A stretch of DNA of 64,000 nt from an uncultured Acidobacteriia bacterium (GTDB lineage Bacteria; Acidobacteriota; Terriglobia; Bryobacterales; Bryobacteraceae): positions 1 through 64,000 of the forward strand of contig CAIVVT010000001.1 of NCBI GenBank assembly GCA_903909435.1. The letters are read 5' to 3'. The position numbers and the translations under genes are program-made. The notes beneath the pieces were generated by a model that was not told the DNA's origin, did no database searches, and saw only the letters and a program-made list of their open reading frames with translations. Shown here in pieces: positions 45,990 through 55,392 of the stretch. Numbering within the stretch: position 1 is the first letter of the stretch; each line of letters starts with the position of its first letter.

Positions 45990-46029
45990 TTACACCGTTC
46001 TTACGCCTTCTTTATGCCTTCCTTATGGG
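45990..46029 (+). promoter_or_regulatory. Four direct repeats at 11-bp spacing, probable response-regulator operator of kdp
   Basis: TTACACC (45990), TTACGCC (46001), TTATGCC (46012) and TTATGGG (46023) start exactly 11 bp apart. This is the layout bound by OmpR/PhoB-family regulators such as KdpE. The block lies 33 bp before the first gene of the kdp cluster. The repeats are seen directly; the KdpE assignment is inference. Confidence 0.75.
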
Positions 46030-46061
46030 TCCCTCCCTACGCTTGAAATCGGAGGCCGGGA

Positions 46062-46559
46062 ATGGCAGCAACTTATTGGGCGGCAGAGTATTCGTTGATG
46101 CGGGTTTTGGATCCTGGCCAGCCGGTGGCCGCGGAAACTCACCAGCACGCGGAGCGGATGCTCGACGTCGTCGTCCTGCACACCGCCGATGCTTCCACAC
46201 TGCGGGCGCTGAAGACCGCGGCGATGCTCGCGTCGGAGCTCTCCGCGCGGGTCCACATCGTGGCGCCGCGCATCGTCCCGTATGCCCTGGAGCTGCACCA
46301 GTCGCCGGTTCCGGTCGGCTTCACGGCGCAGCATCTGCGCGGGCTGGCAAGCCAGGCCGGCGTCGAGGTCTCAGTGAACATCGTGCTGTGCCGCGACCTG
46401 ATGACGATGCTGGCCGCCGTGCTCAAGCCGCACTCGCTGATCGTGCTGGGCGAGAGCTTCTCCCGCTGGCGGGCTTTCAACTGGCTCCGCGGCGACTACC
46501 GCCTCGCCCGGCGGCTGCGCAAACTGGGCCACCAGGTCTTATCCGCCGATCTGAACTGA
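46062..46559 (+). CDS. Universal-stress-protein-like leader gene of the kdp cluster
   Basis: A 165-residue alpha/beta protein with the alternating pattern of a UspA fold: MLDVVVLHTADASTLRALKT, LSARVHIVAPRIVPY and LKPHSLIVLGESFSRW. No clear ATP-binding GxxGxxx motif is visible, so it may be a degenerate Usp. GGAGG precedes the ATG by 7 bp. It is followed within 10 bp by the 27-residue peptide gene and then kdpF. A link to potassium sensing is inferred from position only. Confidence 0.7.
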   Translation: MAATYWAAEYSLMRVLDPGQPVAAETHQHAERMLDVVVLHTADASTLRALKTAAMLASELSARVHIVAPRIVPYALELHQSPVPVGFTAQHLRGLASQAGVEVSVNIVLCRDLMTMLAAVLKPHSLIVLGESFSRWRAFNWLRGDYRLARRLRKLGHQVLSADLN

Positions 46560-46567
46560 GGTGTTCC

Positions 46568-46651
46568 ATGCTCGATCTGCTTTACCTTGCCGTGACCGCC
46601 GGCTTCTTCATCGTCTGCTGGCTGTTTACCAAGGCTTGCGACAAACTCTGA
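46568..46651 (+). CDS. 27-residue membrane peptide preceding kdpF
   Basis: An 84-bp gene with GAGGTG 5 bp upstream that encodes MLDLLYLAVTAGFFIVCWLF and then TKACDKL. One membrane helix with Lys/Cys at the C-terminal end. The length resembles KdpF, but the sequence differs. It could be a second small subunit of the Kdp complex. Confidence 0.6.
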   Translation: MLDLLYLAVTAGFFIVCWLFTKACDKL

Positions 46652-46682
46652 CGAATTACGCTCAGGCGAAAGGTTGACCCCG

Positions 46683-46766
46683 ATGGATTACATCGTTGCC
46701 GGAATCGCATCGATTCTGCTGTTCGTGTACCTGATCTACGCGCTGCTGAAACCGGAGCGCTTCTGA
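46683..46766 (+). CDS. kdpF: Potassium-transporting ATPase subunit F
   Basis: A 27-residue single-helix peptide, [20 protein letters not shown], then LLKPERF, closely like known KdpF (LLKPERF C-terminus is typical). KdpF stabilises the KdpABC complex. It lies 7 bp before kdpA. Confidence 0.9.
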   Translation: MDYIVAGIASILLFVYLIYALLKPERF

Positions 46767-46773
46767 GGAGCTT

Positions 46774-48564
46774 ATGACTGCGAACGGAATTCTGCAAATC
46801 ACGATCTTCTTCCTGGCGGTGCTGGCGCTCACGAAGCCGCTGGGAGTCTTCATGACGCGGGTGTTCGCTGGGGAGCGCACCTTCCTGCACCCGGTCCTGC
46901 GGCCGCTGGAACGGCTGTGCTACAAGCTGGGCGGCGTCAATCCGGAAGTGGACCAGCGCTGGACGCAATATGCCGGCAGCCTGCTGGCGTTCAGCGTTTT
47001 CAGTGCCGTGCTGCTGTACGCGCTGCAGCGATTGCAGGGCTACCTGCCGCTGAACCCGATGGGCTTCGGCACGCTGCACCCGCCCGCCGGGGCCGTCGCC
47101 ATGACGCCCGATCTGGCCTTTAACAACGCGGTCAGTTTCACCACCAACACCAACTGGCAGAACTACCCGGGCGAGGCGACCCTCAGCTACCTGGTGCAGA
47201 TGTTGGGCCTGACCATGCACAACTTCACCTCGGCCGCGGCTGGCATGGCCATCGCGGTGGCGCTGATCCGCGGCTTCGTCCGCCAGCAGGCCAACGGCAT
47301 CGGCAACTTCTGGGCCGACCTGGTCCGCTCCACGGTCTACATCCTGCTGCCGCTCTCGGTGCTGCTGGCGCTGTTCTTCTGCTCGCAGGGCGTGATTCAG
47401 AACTTCAAGCCGTACACCCAGGCGACCACGCTGGAAGGCAAGACCCAGGTGATCGCGCAGGGGCCGGTGGCCTCGCAGGAAGCGATCAAAATGTTGGGCA
47501 CCAACGGCGGCGGTTTCTTCAATGCCAACTCGGCGCACCCGTTCGAGAATCCCACGCCGTTCACCAACTTCATCCAGCTGCTGTGCATCTTCGCCATCCC
47601 CGCCGGGCTCACCTATGTCTTCGGCGAAATGGCCGGCGACACCCGGCAGGGTTGGGCCATCTTCGCGGCGATGAGCGTGCTGTTCCTGGCGGGCGTGTTC
47701 GTCCTGTACCCGGCGGAACAGGCCGGCAACCCGGTGCTGTCGAAGTTCGGGATTCAGAGCGCGGTGACGGCGAATCAGCCAGGCGGAAACATGGAGGGCA
47801 AGGAGGTCCGCTTCGGCATCGCCGCCAGCGCGCTGTTCGCAACGGTGACGACGGACGCCAGTTGCGGCGCAGTGAACGCCATGCACGACAGCCTGACGCC
47901 GCTGGGCGGGCTGGTTCCGCTGTTCAACATGCAGACCGGCGAGGTGATCTTCGGCGGGGTGGGGGCGGGTCTCTACGGCATGTTGCTGTTCGCAATTCTG
48001 GCGGTCTTCATAGCGGGCCTGATGGTGGGCCGGACGCCCGAGTACCTGGGCAAGAAGATCGAAGGCAAGGAAGTGAAAATGGCGATGATCGCGTTGATCG
48101 CGACCTCGGCCGCCATCCTGGCCTTCAGCGGCGCATCCACCGTGATCCAGTTCGCGAAGTCCAGCTACTGGAATCCCACGCTGGGCCCCGCCATCGCCAA
48201 TCTGAACAACGGCGGGCCCCACGGGTTCGGCGAAGTGCTCTACCTCTTTACGAGTTCCGCCGCGAACAACGGCAGCGCCTTCGGCGGCATCAATGGCAAC
48301 GCGCCCTGGTACAACCTGACCGGCGGCCTGACCATGCTGGTCGGCCGCTTCCTGTTCATCCTGCCGCTGCTGGCCGCGGCGGGCAGCCTGGCGGCGAAGA
48401 AACGCGTGCCGGTGACCAGCGGAACCCTGCCCACGCACGGACCGCTGTTCGTCGGCCTGCTGGTCGGCACCGTGGTCATCGTCAGCGCATTGACCTTCTT
48501 CCCCGCCCTGTCGCTGGGTCCGATCGTGGAGCATTACTTGATGCAATCCGGGAGGCTTTTCTAA
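46774..48564 (+). CDS. kdpA: Potassium-transporting ATPase channel-like subunit A
   Basis: The K+-selective, SKT-superfamily membrane subunit of the Kdp pump. Length 596 residues with about ten helices. Selectivity filter motifs are recognisable: [50 protein letters not shown] and [21 protein letters not shown] lies just upstream of the ATG. Confidence 0.97.
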   Translation: MTANGILQITIFFLAVLALTKPLGVFMTRVFAGERTFLHPVLRPLERLCYKLGGVNPEVDQRWTQYAGSLLAFSVFSAVLLYALQRLQGYLPLNPMGFGTLHPPAGAVAMTPDLAFNNAVSFTTNTNWQNYPGEATLSYLVQMLGLTMHNFTSAAAGMAIAVALIRGFVRQQANGIGNFWADLVRSTVYILLPLSVLLALFFCSQGVIQNFKPYTQATTLEGKTQVIAQGPVASQEAIKMLGTNGGGFFNANSAHPFENPTPFTNFIQLLCIFAIPAGLTYVFGEMAGDTRQGWAIFAAMSVLFLAGVFVLYPAEQAGNPVLSKFGIQSAVTANQPGGNMEGKEVRFGIAASALFATVTTDASCGAVNAMHDSLTPLGGLVPLFNMQTGEVIFGGVGAGLYGMLLFAILAVFIAGLMVGRTPEYLGKKIEGKEVKMAMIALIATSAAILAFSGASTVIQFAKSSYWNPTLGPAIANLNNGGPHGFGEVLYLFTSSAANNGSAFGGINGNAPWYNLTGGLTMLVGRFLFILPLLAAAGSLAAKKRVPVTSGTLPTHGPLFVGLLVGTVVIVSALTFFPALSLGPIVEHYLMQSGRLF

Positions 48565-48566
48565 CC

Positions 48567-50705
48567 ATGCCGCAGGCAACCCTCGAGCCCAAAGCGCCCG
48601 CTCCGCGGCCTCCCGCCAAAGCTGACGGCGAACTGACCGACCTTCTGCCGAAGCGCCTGGCCCACGCCCGGCCGCTGTTCGACACGGGCATTCTGAAGCG
48701 CGCCACGAAGGACTCGTTCGTGAAGCTGAACCCGCGCGCGCTGCTCAAAAACCCGGTCATCTTCGTCGTCGAAATCGGCGCGATTCTGACCACCCTGGCG
48801 CTGGGGCGCGATCTGGCCACCGGCGCGGGCAACATCGGATTCACGCTGCAGATCTCGCTCTGGCTGTGGTTCACGGTGCTGTTCGCGAACTTCGCCGAGG
48901 CCATGGCCGAGGCGCGCGGCAAGGCCCAGGCGGACTCGCTGCGCAAGACCAAAACGGACTCCATCGCGAAGAAAGTCGTGGGCGCGAAGATCGAGCCGGT
49001 GGCCGCCTCCCGCTTGCGCTCGGGCGACGTGGTGATCTGCGATACGGGCGACACCATCCCGGGCGACGGTGAGGTGATCGACGGCATCGCCACGGTGGAC
49101 GAGTCGGTAATCACCGGTGAAAGCGCCCCCGTGATCCGCGAATCGGGCGGGGACCGCAGCGCGGTGACCGGCGGCACGAAGGTACTCTCCGACCAGATCC
49201 GCATCCGCATCACGTCGAATCCGGGCGAGACGTTTCTAGACCGCATGATCGCACTGGTGGAAGGCGCGGAGCGGCAGAAGACGCCCAACGAAATCGCGCT
49301 CAACATTCTGATCGCGGGGTTGACGCTGATCTTCCTGATGGCCGTGATCACGCTGCAGCCCTTCGCACAATACAGCGTGAACTCGGCCGGTGCGGGATCG
49401 GTGCCGAGCGTGGTGGTGCTGGTGTCGCTGCTGGTGTGCCTGATCCCAACCACGATTGGCGGCCTGCTCTCGGCCATCGGTATCGCGGGCATGGACCGCG
49501 TGATGCAGCACAACGTGCTGGCCATGAGCGGCAAGGCAGTGGAAGCTTCGGGCGACGTCAACACGCTGCTGCTGGACAAGACCGGCACCATCACCATCGG
49601 CAACCGCCAGGCGGTGGAGTTCCTCACAGTGAACGGCGTCGGCGCGGCGGAACTGGCCGATGCGGCGCAGCTTTCGAGCCTGGCCGACGAGACGCCCGAG
49701 GGCCGTTCCGTCGTCGTGCTGGCCAAGGAGAAGTACGGCCTGCGCGGCCGCGAGGTGGCCAGCCACGAGGCGGTCTTCATCCCCTTCTCGGCCTACACCC
49801 GCATGAGCGGCGTGGACATCGACGGACGCCGTCTGCGCAAAGGTGCGACCAGCGCGATTGCGAATTTCATCCGCGAACAGGGCGGCGAAGTGCCGCAGGA
49901 TCTGCTGGACATCTCCGAGCGCATCTCGCGGCAGGGCGGCACGCCGCTGGCCGTCGCCGACGGCCGCCGCGGCCTGGGCGTGATCAACCTGAAAGACGTG
50001 GTGAAGGGCGGCATGAAGGAGCGTCTGGGCCAACTGCGCGCCATGGGCATCCGCACCGTGATGATCACCGGCGACAACCCGCTGACCGCCGCGGCCATCG
50101 CCGCCGAAGCCGGCGTGGACGATTTCCTGGCGCAGGCCTCGCCCGCCGACAAGCTGAACTACATCAAGAAAGAGCAGGCCAGCGGACGTCTGGTCGCCAT
50201 GACCGGCGACGGCACGAACGATGCACCCGCTCTCGCTCAGGCCGACGTCGGGCTGGCCATGAATACGGGCACCATGGCGGCCAAAGAGGCCGGCAACATG
50301 GTGGACCTCGACTCGAACCCGACCAAGCTGATTGAGGTGGTGGCCATCGGCAAGCAGTTGCTGATCACGCGCGGCGCGCTCACCACGTTCTCGATCGCCA
50401 ACGACGTAGCCAAGTACTTCGCTATCATCCCGGCGATGTTCATGGCGACCTACCCCGTGCTGGGCAAGCTGAACGTGATGGGGCTGCACACGCCGCAGAG
50501 CGCGGTACTCTCGGCCGTGATCTTCAACGCGTTGATCATCATCGCGCTGGTGCCGCTGGCGCTGCGCGGGGTGAAATATCGCCCGGAGAGCGCCGCGTCG
50601 CTGCTGCGCCGGAACCTGCTGGTGTACGGACTGGGCGGCATCCTGGTGCCGTTCCCCGGCATCTGGGCGATCGATCAACTGGTCCATCTGCTGCGCCTGG
50701 CATAA
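48567..50705 (+). CDS. kdpB: Potassium-transporting ATPase ATP-binding subunit B
   Basis: The P-type ATPase subunit (712 residues) that drives K+ uptake. The phosphorylated Asp is in [13 protein letters not shown] (Asp337). Other motifs are [27 protein letters not shown] and [20 protein letters not shown]. The ATG at 48567 has GGAGG 10 bp upstream; it follows kdpA by 2 bp. Confidence 0.97.
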   Translation: MPQATLEPKAPAPRPPAKADGELTDLLPKRLAHARPLFDTGILKRATKDSFVKLNPRALLKNPVIFVVEIGAILTTLALGRDLATGAGNIGFTLQISLWLWFTVLFANFAEAMAEARGKAQADSLRKTKTDSIAKKVVGAKIEPVAASRLRSGDVVICDTGDTIPGDGEVIDGIATVDESVITGESAPVIRESGGDRSAVTGGTKVLSDQIRIRITSNPGETFLDRMIALVEGAERQKTPNEIALNILIAGLTLIFLMAVITLQPFAQYSVNSAGAGSVPSVVVLVSLLVCLIPTTIGGLLSAIGIAGMDRVMQHNVLAMSGKAVEASGDVNTLLLDKTGTITIGNRQAVEFLTVNGVGAAELADAAQLSSLADETPEGRSVVVLAKEKYGLRGREVASHEAVFIPFSAYTRMSGVDIDGRRLRKGATSAIANFIREQGGEVPQDLLDISERISRQGGTPLAVADGRRGLGVINLKDVVKGGMKERLGQLRAMGIRTVMITGDNPLTAAAIAAEAGVDDFLAQASPADKLNYIKKEQASGRLVAMTGDGTNDAPALAQADVGLAMNTGTMAAKEAGNMVDLDSNPTKLIEVVAIGKQLLITRGALTTFSIANDVAKYFAIIPAMFMATYPVLGKLNVMGLHTPQSAVLSAVIFNALIIIALVPLALRGVKYRPESAASLLRRNLLVYGLGGILVPFPGIWAIDQLVHLLRLA

Positions 50706-50714
50706 GGAGGAAAT

Positions 50715-51299
50715 ATGTGGAAACAAATGCTGCCTGGAATTCGCTTCACGCTGGTGTTCACGGTGCTGACCGGGCTGGTCTATCCGGGCCTGGTGACGGG
50801 CCTGTGCCAGCTGCTTTTCTCGAACGCGGCCAACGGGAGTTTGGTGTTGAAGAACGGGCGCGTGGCGGGGTCCGAGTTGATCGGGCAGAACTTCACTCGA
50901 CCCGAATACTTCCAGCCGCGGCCCTCGGCGGCGGGCAACGACGGCTATGACCCGACGGCCTCGGGCGGGTCCAACTTCGGCCCGACGAGCCAGAAACTCT
51001 CCGACCGCGTGAAGGCGTCCGCCGCGAAGTTCCGGCAGGACAATCCTGCCTTCACTGGCCCGCTGCCGGCCGACCTGGTGACGGCCAGCGGTAGCGGTCT
51101 GGACCCGCATCTGAGTCCCGCCGCAACGGATGCGCAGGTGGCGCGTGTGGCCGCGGCCCGCCGCGTTTCCGCGGGTAAGATCAAGGCACTGGAGGCCCGA
51201 TTCATCGAAGGACGGGACTTCGGCATCTTCGGCGAAGCGCGGGTGAACGTGCTGAAACTCAATCTCGCGCTGGACGGGATCTATCCGCTTGCGAAGTAG
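50715..51299 (+). CDS. kdpC: Potassium-transporting ATPase subunit C
   Basis: A 194-residue subunit with one N-terminal helix ([20 protein letters not shown]), the motif [20 protein letters not shown] and the C-terminal [12 protein letters not shown]. KdpC assists ATP binding in the complex. AAGGAGGA lies 7 bp before the ATG. Confidence 0.96.
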   Translation: MWKQMLPGIRFTLVFTVLTGLVYPGLVTGLCQLLFSNAANGSLVLKNGRVAGSELIGQNFTRPEYFQPRPSAAGNDGYDPTASGGSNFGPTSQKLSDRVKASAAKFRQDNPAFTGPLPADLVTASGSGLDPHLSPAATDAQVARVAAARRVSAGKIKALEARFIEGRDFGIFGEARVNVLKLNLALDGIYPLAK

Positions 51300-51385
51300 G
51301 CGGCGGCGCGGGAGCGCCCACAGGAGTTGCGGTCATGTTTGGGGGCCGTGCGGCGTGACCGATAATCGGGGGTGGACCTCAGCGG

Positions 51386-52537
51386 ATGACTGACACTCCC
51401 GACCGCCGGCCCACGCCCGAGCAGTTGCTGGAGCGGGTGGAGGCCGAAGAGCATTTTCATCGTCGGGGAAGACTCAAGGTCTTCCTGGGCTACGCGTCCG
51501 GCGTCGGCAAGACGTTCCGCATGTTGGACGAAGGCCGCCGCCGCAAGATGCGCGGAGCCGATGTCGTGATCGCGTCGATTCAGCCGGACCCGTCTCCGCA
51601 GGTGCAGGAGTTGCTGGACGGCTTCGAAGTGATTCCACCGTCCACGGCTTTGGGTGGGCCGATGATCGACGTGCCGGCCGTGCTCCGCCGCCGTCCCGGC
51701 GTGTGCCTGATTGACGGCCTCGCTTATGCGAACCCGCCCGGGAGCGCGCACCCGCAGCGCTGGCAGGACGTGGAAGACCTGCTCGCCGCCGGCATCACCG
51801 TCATCACGTCCATCAACCTGCAGTTCGTCGCCGAGCGCCAGCAGCAGGTCGAGAGCATCCGGCGCAAGAGCGTTGACGACTCCGTGCCGGAAGCGTTCCT
51901 GCGCACCGCCGACGAGATCGAGGTCGTCGATGCTCCTCCTGAATATTGCGTGGTCCGCGCGGCGCAGGGTATCGAGGGCGAAATCGCCGACCCGGTACTC
52001 ATCGAACGCCAGCTCTCCGAACTCCGTGAAATCGCGCTGGTGCTGGCGGCCGAGGTGGTGGACCACCAACTCGAGAGCTACCTGCGCCGCCACGGGATCG
52101 AGCAAGTCTACGGCACGCACGAGCGCATTCTGGTGTGCGTCACGCCCCGCTCCAACGCTTCGCTCATGATCCGCCGTGGACGCCGTCAGGCCGACCGCTT
52201 CCACGGGGATTTGCACGTCGTCTATGTGGAGCAAGCGGATCTGAGCGGCGCGGATCGGAAGGTGATGGAAGCGAATCTCGACTGTGCGCGAGAATCCGGC
52301 GCGCACGTCGAAGTCATGCCCGGCGACGACCCGATTGACGCGATTCTCGAGTACGCCCGCCGCCAGGGCATCACACAGATCTTCGTCGGGCACAGCCAGC
52401 GCAGCGGCTGGACGCGGCATTGGAAAGCCAATCCGGTGGAGCGGCTGATCATGGGCGCCGACGGCATCGACGTACGCATCTTTCCGCACGAGACCGCGAG
52501 CGGGACGGCGGGCAATGGCCAGGAGCCGGGCACATGA
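51386..52537 (+). CDS. Kinase-less KdpD N-terminal protein 1 (P-loop plus Usp domain)
   Basis: A 383-residue soluble protein that matches only the N-terminal half of KdpD. It has the KdpD P-loop GYASGVGKT (35-43), but its Walker B-like segment reads LIDGLAYANPPGS, with Gly111 where KdpD usually has Glu in DExxHTN. A Usp-type domain occupies about 250-383. There are no membrane helices, HisKA or ATPase domains. It overlaps the next gene by 4 bp (ATGA). It is probably a paralogue formed by duplication with its partner, but sequence divergence is high. Confidence 0.88.
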   Translation: MTDTPDRRPTPEQLLERVEAEEHFHRRGRLKVFLGYASGVGKTFRMLDEGRRRKMRGADVVIASIQPDPSPQVQELLDGFEVIPPSTALGGPMIDVPAVLRRRPGVCLIDGLAYANPPGSAHPQRWQDVEDLLAAGITVITSINLQFVAERQQQVESIRRKSVDDSVPEAFLRTADEIEVVDAPPEYCVVRAAQGIEGEIADPVLIERQLSELREIALVLAAEVVDHQLESYLRRHGIEQVYGTHERILVCVTPRSNASLMIRRGRRQADRFHGDLHVVYVEQADLSGADRKVMEANLDCARESGAHVEVMPGDDPIDAILEYARRQGITQIFVGHSQRSGWTRHWKANPVERLIMGADGIDVRIFPHETASGTAGNGQEPGT

Positions 52538-53682
52538 GCGAGGAGCAGACGCGCCATCGGGGCCGGTTGAAGATCTTCCTCGGCTACGCGGCGGGCGTGG
52601 GCAAGACTTACAAAATGCTGGAGGAGGCCCGCGAACTGCAGCGGGCCGGGCACGATGTCGCGGTGGGATACTTCGAGCCGCACGGTCGCGCGGAGACCAT
52701 CGCGAAGCTCGAAGGGCTGGAACTGATCGCGCGCAATGTCGTGGACTACCGTGGGCACAAGTTTGAGGAGATGGACACGGATGCCATTCTCAGCCGGCAT
52801 CCCGAGATCTGCGCCGTGGACGAATTCCCGCACACCAACGTGCCCGGCTCGGAGCGGACCAAGCGCTGGGAGGACGTGGCCGTGCTGCTCGACGCAGGCA
52901 TCGACGTGCTCACCACGATGAACATCCAGCACCTCGAGAGTCTCAACGACCAGATGCGCGAGATCACCGGCATCCAGGTCCGGGAGACGATTCCCGATTG
53001 GGTGGTGAAGCAGGCCAGCGAGGTGGTGCTGGTGGACCTGACGCCCAGCGCGCTGCTCAACCGGTTGCAGCGCGGCGTGGTGTACGGCCCGGAAAAAGCG
53101 CAGCGGGCGATGGAGAACTTCTTCAAGGAATCCACGCTGGGCGCACTGCGCGAACTGGCGTTGCGGCAGACCGCGCACGAGGTGGATGTGCGCCACGCGG
53201 ACAGCCCGCAACCCGCGCACAACGGAGCCGCCGAAGTAGCCTCGGGAGCGAACTTCGCGCCCATTCACGAAGAGCAGGAACGCATCCTGATTCACGTGAC
53301 GGAGGCGCCCGCGACGGCGGGCCTGATCCGCCGTGGCCGCCGAGTGGCGGATTACCTGAAGGCCGATTGCTTCGCGGTTTGCGTGCTGCCCAGCGGCGCG
53401 CTCGCGGATCAGCCTGCGGCGGACCGGGAGGCGCTGCAGCGGCACCTCGATTTTGCGCGCCAGCTCCAGATAGAAACGCGCGTGCTGGAAGGTAAAGATG
53501 ACGCCCTCACGCTGGTGGATTTCGCGCGCCGCAACGGGGTGACTCAGATCTTCCTGGCCAAGCCCCCCAGGCAACTGTTGCCGCTGCTGCAGAAGCGCCA
53601 GACGGCGATGCGGGTCGTCGAACTGGCGAAAGATATGCAGGTGATCATCGTCGCCGAGCGGCGGCGGGCTGCATTGTCGTAG
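52534..53682 (+). CDS. Kinase-less KdpD N-terminal protein 2 (P-loop plus Usp domain)
   Basis: A 382-residue protein like the previous one but closer to standard KdpD: P-loop GYAAGVGKT (17-25), AVDEFPHTNVPGS with Asp96-Glu97, and TTMNIQHLESLNDQ. The Usp part (about 250-382) begins ERILIHVTEAPATAGLIRR. It lacks membrane helices and all kinase domains. Truncated KdpD forms of this kind are known downstream of kdpABC in some cyanobacteria. Two in tandem is unusual. Confidence 0.9.
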   Translation: MSEEQTRHRGRLKIFLGYAAGVGKTYKMLEEARELQRAGHDVAVGYFEPHGRAETIAKLEGLELIARNVVDYRGHKFEEMDTDAILSRHPEICAVDEFPHTNVPGSERTKRWEDVAVLLDAGIDVLTTMNIQHLESLNDQMREITGIQVRETIPDWVVKQASEVVLVDLTPSALLNRLQRGVVYGPEKAQRAMENFFKESTLGALRELALRQTAHEVDVRHADSPQPAHNGAAEVASGANFAPIHEEQERILIHVTEAPATAGLIRRGRRVADYLKADCFAVCVLPSGALADQPAADREALQRHLDFARQLQIETRVLEGKDDALTLVDFARRNGVTQIFLAKPPRQLLPLLQKRQTAMRVVELAKDMQVIIVAERRRAALS

Positions 53683-53751
53683 CTGTTCGGTGCGTCCTCC
53701 GCGTGCGATCCTGGTTGCATCCGAAGGTAGGCAAAGGGGCCCATCGCGCGC

Positions 53752-54273
53752 ATGACAACGCTGGCTCGATACATCCTGATCCCGGGCCTGGCAGCTCTGG
53801 CCACAGGGCTGGCGCCGGCGCAGGGGAACGGCCGCGACGGAGTCTCCAGGCTTAGCGAGGCGACCGTCGGAGAGATGCTGCGCGCGCACAACGAAGTTCG
53901 CCGTCAGCGGCAGATTGCCCCGCTGACCTGGTCATACAACCTGGAAGCAGCCGCGCAACAGTGGGCCATGCATCTATCCTCAATCGGTGCGCTGCAGCAC
54001 GACCGCAGCCGCCGCGTGGGGCAGAATCTGTTCGTCAGCTACGGGCAGCGCGTACCGCCTGCATTCGTCGTAGGCAAGTGGGCGGACGAGTCCAAGGACT
54101 ACGACGAGCGCCGGTTCCAGTGCGCCAAGGGAGAGGTTTGCGGCCACTTCACGCAACTCATATGGAGGGGGACCAAGGAAGTCGGCTGCGGGGTCGCGGG
54201 GGGGGCGGACGGTCAATTCTGGGTCTGCTATTACTCTCCGCCGGGCAATATCATCGGTTACAAGCCGTATTAG
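53752..54273 (+). CDS. Secreted CAP-domain (SCP/PR-1-like) protein
   Basis: A 173-residue exported protein. A signal peptide (TLARYILIPGLAALATGLAP) is followed by a CAP domain: LRAHNEVRRQRQIAPLTW, the metal or active-site GHFTQLIWRGTKEVGCG, and WVCYYSPPGNIIGYKPY. CAP proteins in bacteria are secreted with unclear function. Starts 69 bp after the second KdpD-like gene on the same strand; a functional link to kdp is not evident. Confidence 0.92.
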   Translation: MTTLARYILIPGLAALATGLAPAQGNGRDGVSRLSEATVGEMLRAHNEVRRQRQIAPLTWSYNLEAAAQQWAMHLSSIGALQHDRSRRVGQNLFVSYGQRVPPAFVVGKWADESKDYDERRFQCAKGEVCGHFTQLIWRGTKEVGCGVAGGADGQFWVCYYSPPGNIIGYKPY

Positions 54274-54288
54274 TTGCGCAAGCCGGCT

Positions 54289-54459
54289 TCAGGCGGTCCC
54301 CTCGATGGGAGCGACCCAGCGAAACAGGAAGAAATGGTGTCCGCACAAATCGCAGCGGAAGGGCAGCAAGAGCCAGTAGATCCCCCGCTCGAAGGCGTTT
54401 CGAGCGCCTACTCCGCGGAATTCGACCGACTTGCAGTACGGACAGTGACAGGTGAACAC
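54289..54459 (-). CDS. Small zinc-ribbon protein, 56 residues
   Basis: A 171-bp gene on the minus strand with a GTG start at 54459. The product begins MFTCHCPYCKSVEFRGVG and continues with RNAFERGIYWLLLPFRCDLC and GHHFFLFRWVAPIEGTA. Two CxxC knuckles (CPYC and CDLC) suggest a zinc ribbon, and the hydrophobic IYWLLLPF lies between them. AGAGG lies about 11 bp upstream of the GTG. It resembles short acidobacterial proteins with the same pattern, from memory. Function unknown. Its 3' end is close to the CAP gene's 3' end. Confidence 0.65.
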   Translation of the reverse strand: MFTCHCPYCKSVEFRGVGARNAFERGIYWLLLPFRCDLCGHHFFLFRWVAPIEGTA

Positions 54460-54843
54460 GCCTAACAGTACCTCTTATGCAAGGCGAGCGCACGGGTTCG
54501 TTTTCAGTTGGCCCGCTGCCCGATCCCAAAGAGGCACTGGGTCGCCTTGGATATAAAACAGCCGTTGACGTCAATTCTGCCCACATTGCGAACGAATCCA
54601 GGCGCTTTCTACACCCCCATGATGTTAGAAATTGGTTATAAGCTTCGCGGGCTAAGTGAACAATCGCGTCTTATACGGGCGTATTCTCGGGGACGGGAAT
54701 TCAGGGGGTGGAAATCCTGGCTGCGGCTTCTCAGGCAATATGCTGTGGAATTTACTACAAAGCCCTCAATAGGCAAGAGGAACCCGACTGGAACTCCTGC
54801 CGATTGAGGGCTTCCCGCATTCAGCGGCTATACTTGCGATGGA
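54460..54843. other. A/T-richer gap with an 11-bp inverted repeat
   Basis: The gap holds AAGCCCTCAAT (54760-54770) and its complement ATTGAGGGCTT (54803-54813), which could form a stem between the two flanking genes. A 99-codon open frame on the plus strand (54508-54807) has no family resemblance and is unlikely to be a gene. The base composition is lower in GC than in the neighbouring genes. Confidence 0.5.
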
Positions 54844-55392
54844 CTATCTTGCCGGTAGCATCAGTGGTATAGCGCCGAGAACATCGGCCCAATCCGGCAG
54901 CCTGGTCCAAGTACGGGCGAGGAAGACTCCGCCCGGGACTATAGTACTAGGTGTTCGCTGGGCGTCTACGATTGAGGTGACACGCAGTTGCCCGTGACTG
55001 ACGACTGCCCCGGTGACCACGAAGTCATCGGTGCCTGTCGAGGTGCTGCCATTCGCCAGCGTGAGATTGCGGGTGACGACGCCGGTGCCATCGCAATTCA
55101 GGCTAATGGATCCCGTCTGAGTGCCGTTCACGAGAGTTCTTTCTCCGGCAGTCGATCCTGCCTTGGGCTCATTGACCACGAAAGCTGCCGTGAAACTGCC
55201 GTCGGCTGCCACGGTCCTCCTCCCGAGTGCGATTCCAACGCTCGCACCGTAGTTTCCGATAACCGCGTAGGTGCCCTGAAGGCTTGACAGGGTATAGCAC
55301 AGCGATTGGTTTTGAGCGCTCGCGGTAGACACGCCGGCGAAGCTGGCAAGAATGACCGCCGCGGGAACAAACAACATTGTCCTATTGAACAT
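54844..55392 (-). CDS. Secreted protein of unknown function
   Basis: A 182-residue protein with a clear signal peptide (FVPAAVILASFAGVSTASAQ). The mature part starts with LCYTLSSLQGTYAVIGNYGA and continues through several beta-strand-like repeats with GTG and GST turns, suggesting a lipocalin-like or beta-barrel fold often seen in acidobacterial secreted proteins. AAGGAG lies 9 bp upstream of the ATG. No function recognised. Confidence 0.75.
   Translation of the reverse strand: MFNRTMLFVPAAVILASFAGVSTASAQNQSLCYTLSSLQGTYAVIGNYGASVGIALGRRTVAADGSFTAAFVVNEPKAGSTAGERTLVNGTQTGSISLNCDGTGVVTRNLTLANGSTSTGTDDFVVTGAVVSHGQLRVTSIVDAQRTPSTIVPGGVFLARTWTRLPDWADVLGAIPLMLPAR

Noticed and set aside
46582-51110. 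Two long minus-strand frames (46582-48579 and 49236-51110) opposite kdpA and kdpB
   Set aside because: Shadows of strongly coding kdp genes; no similarity or ribosome sites.
54508-54807. 99-codon plus-strand frame in the gap after the CAP gene
   Set aside because: No family resemblance or good ribosome site, and it covers an inverted repeat.
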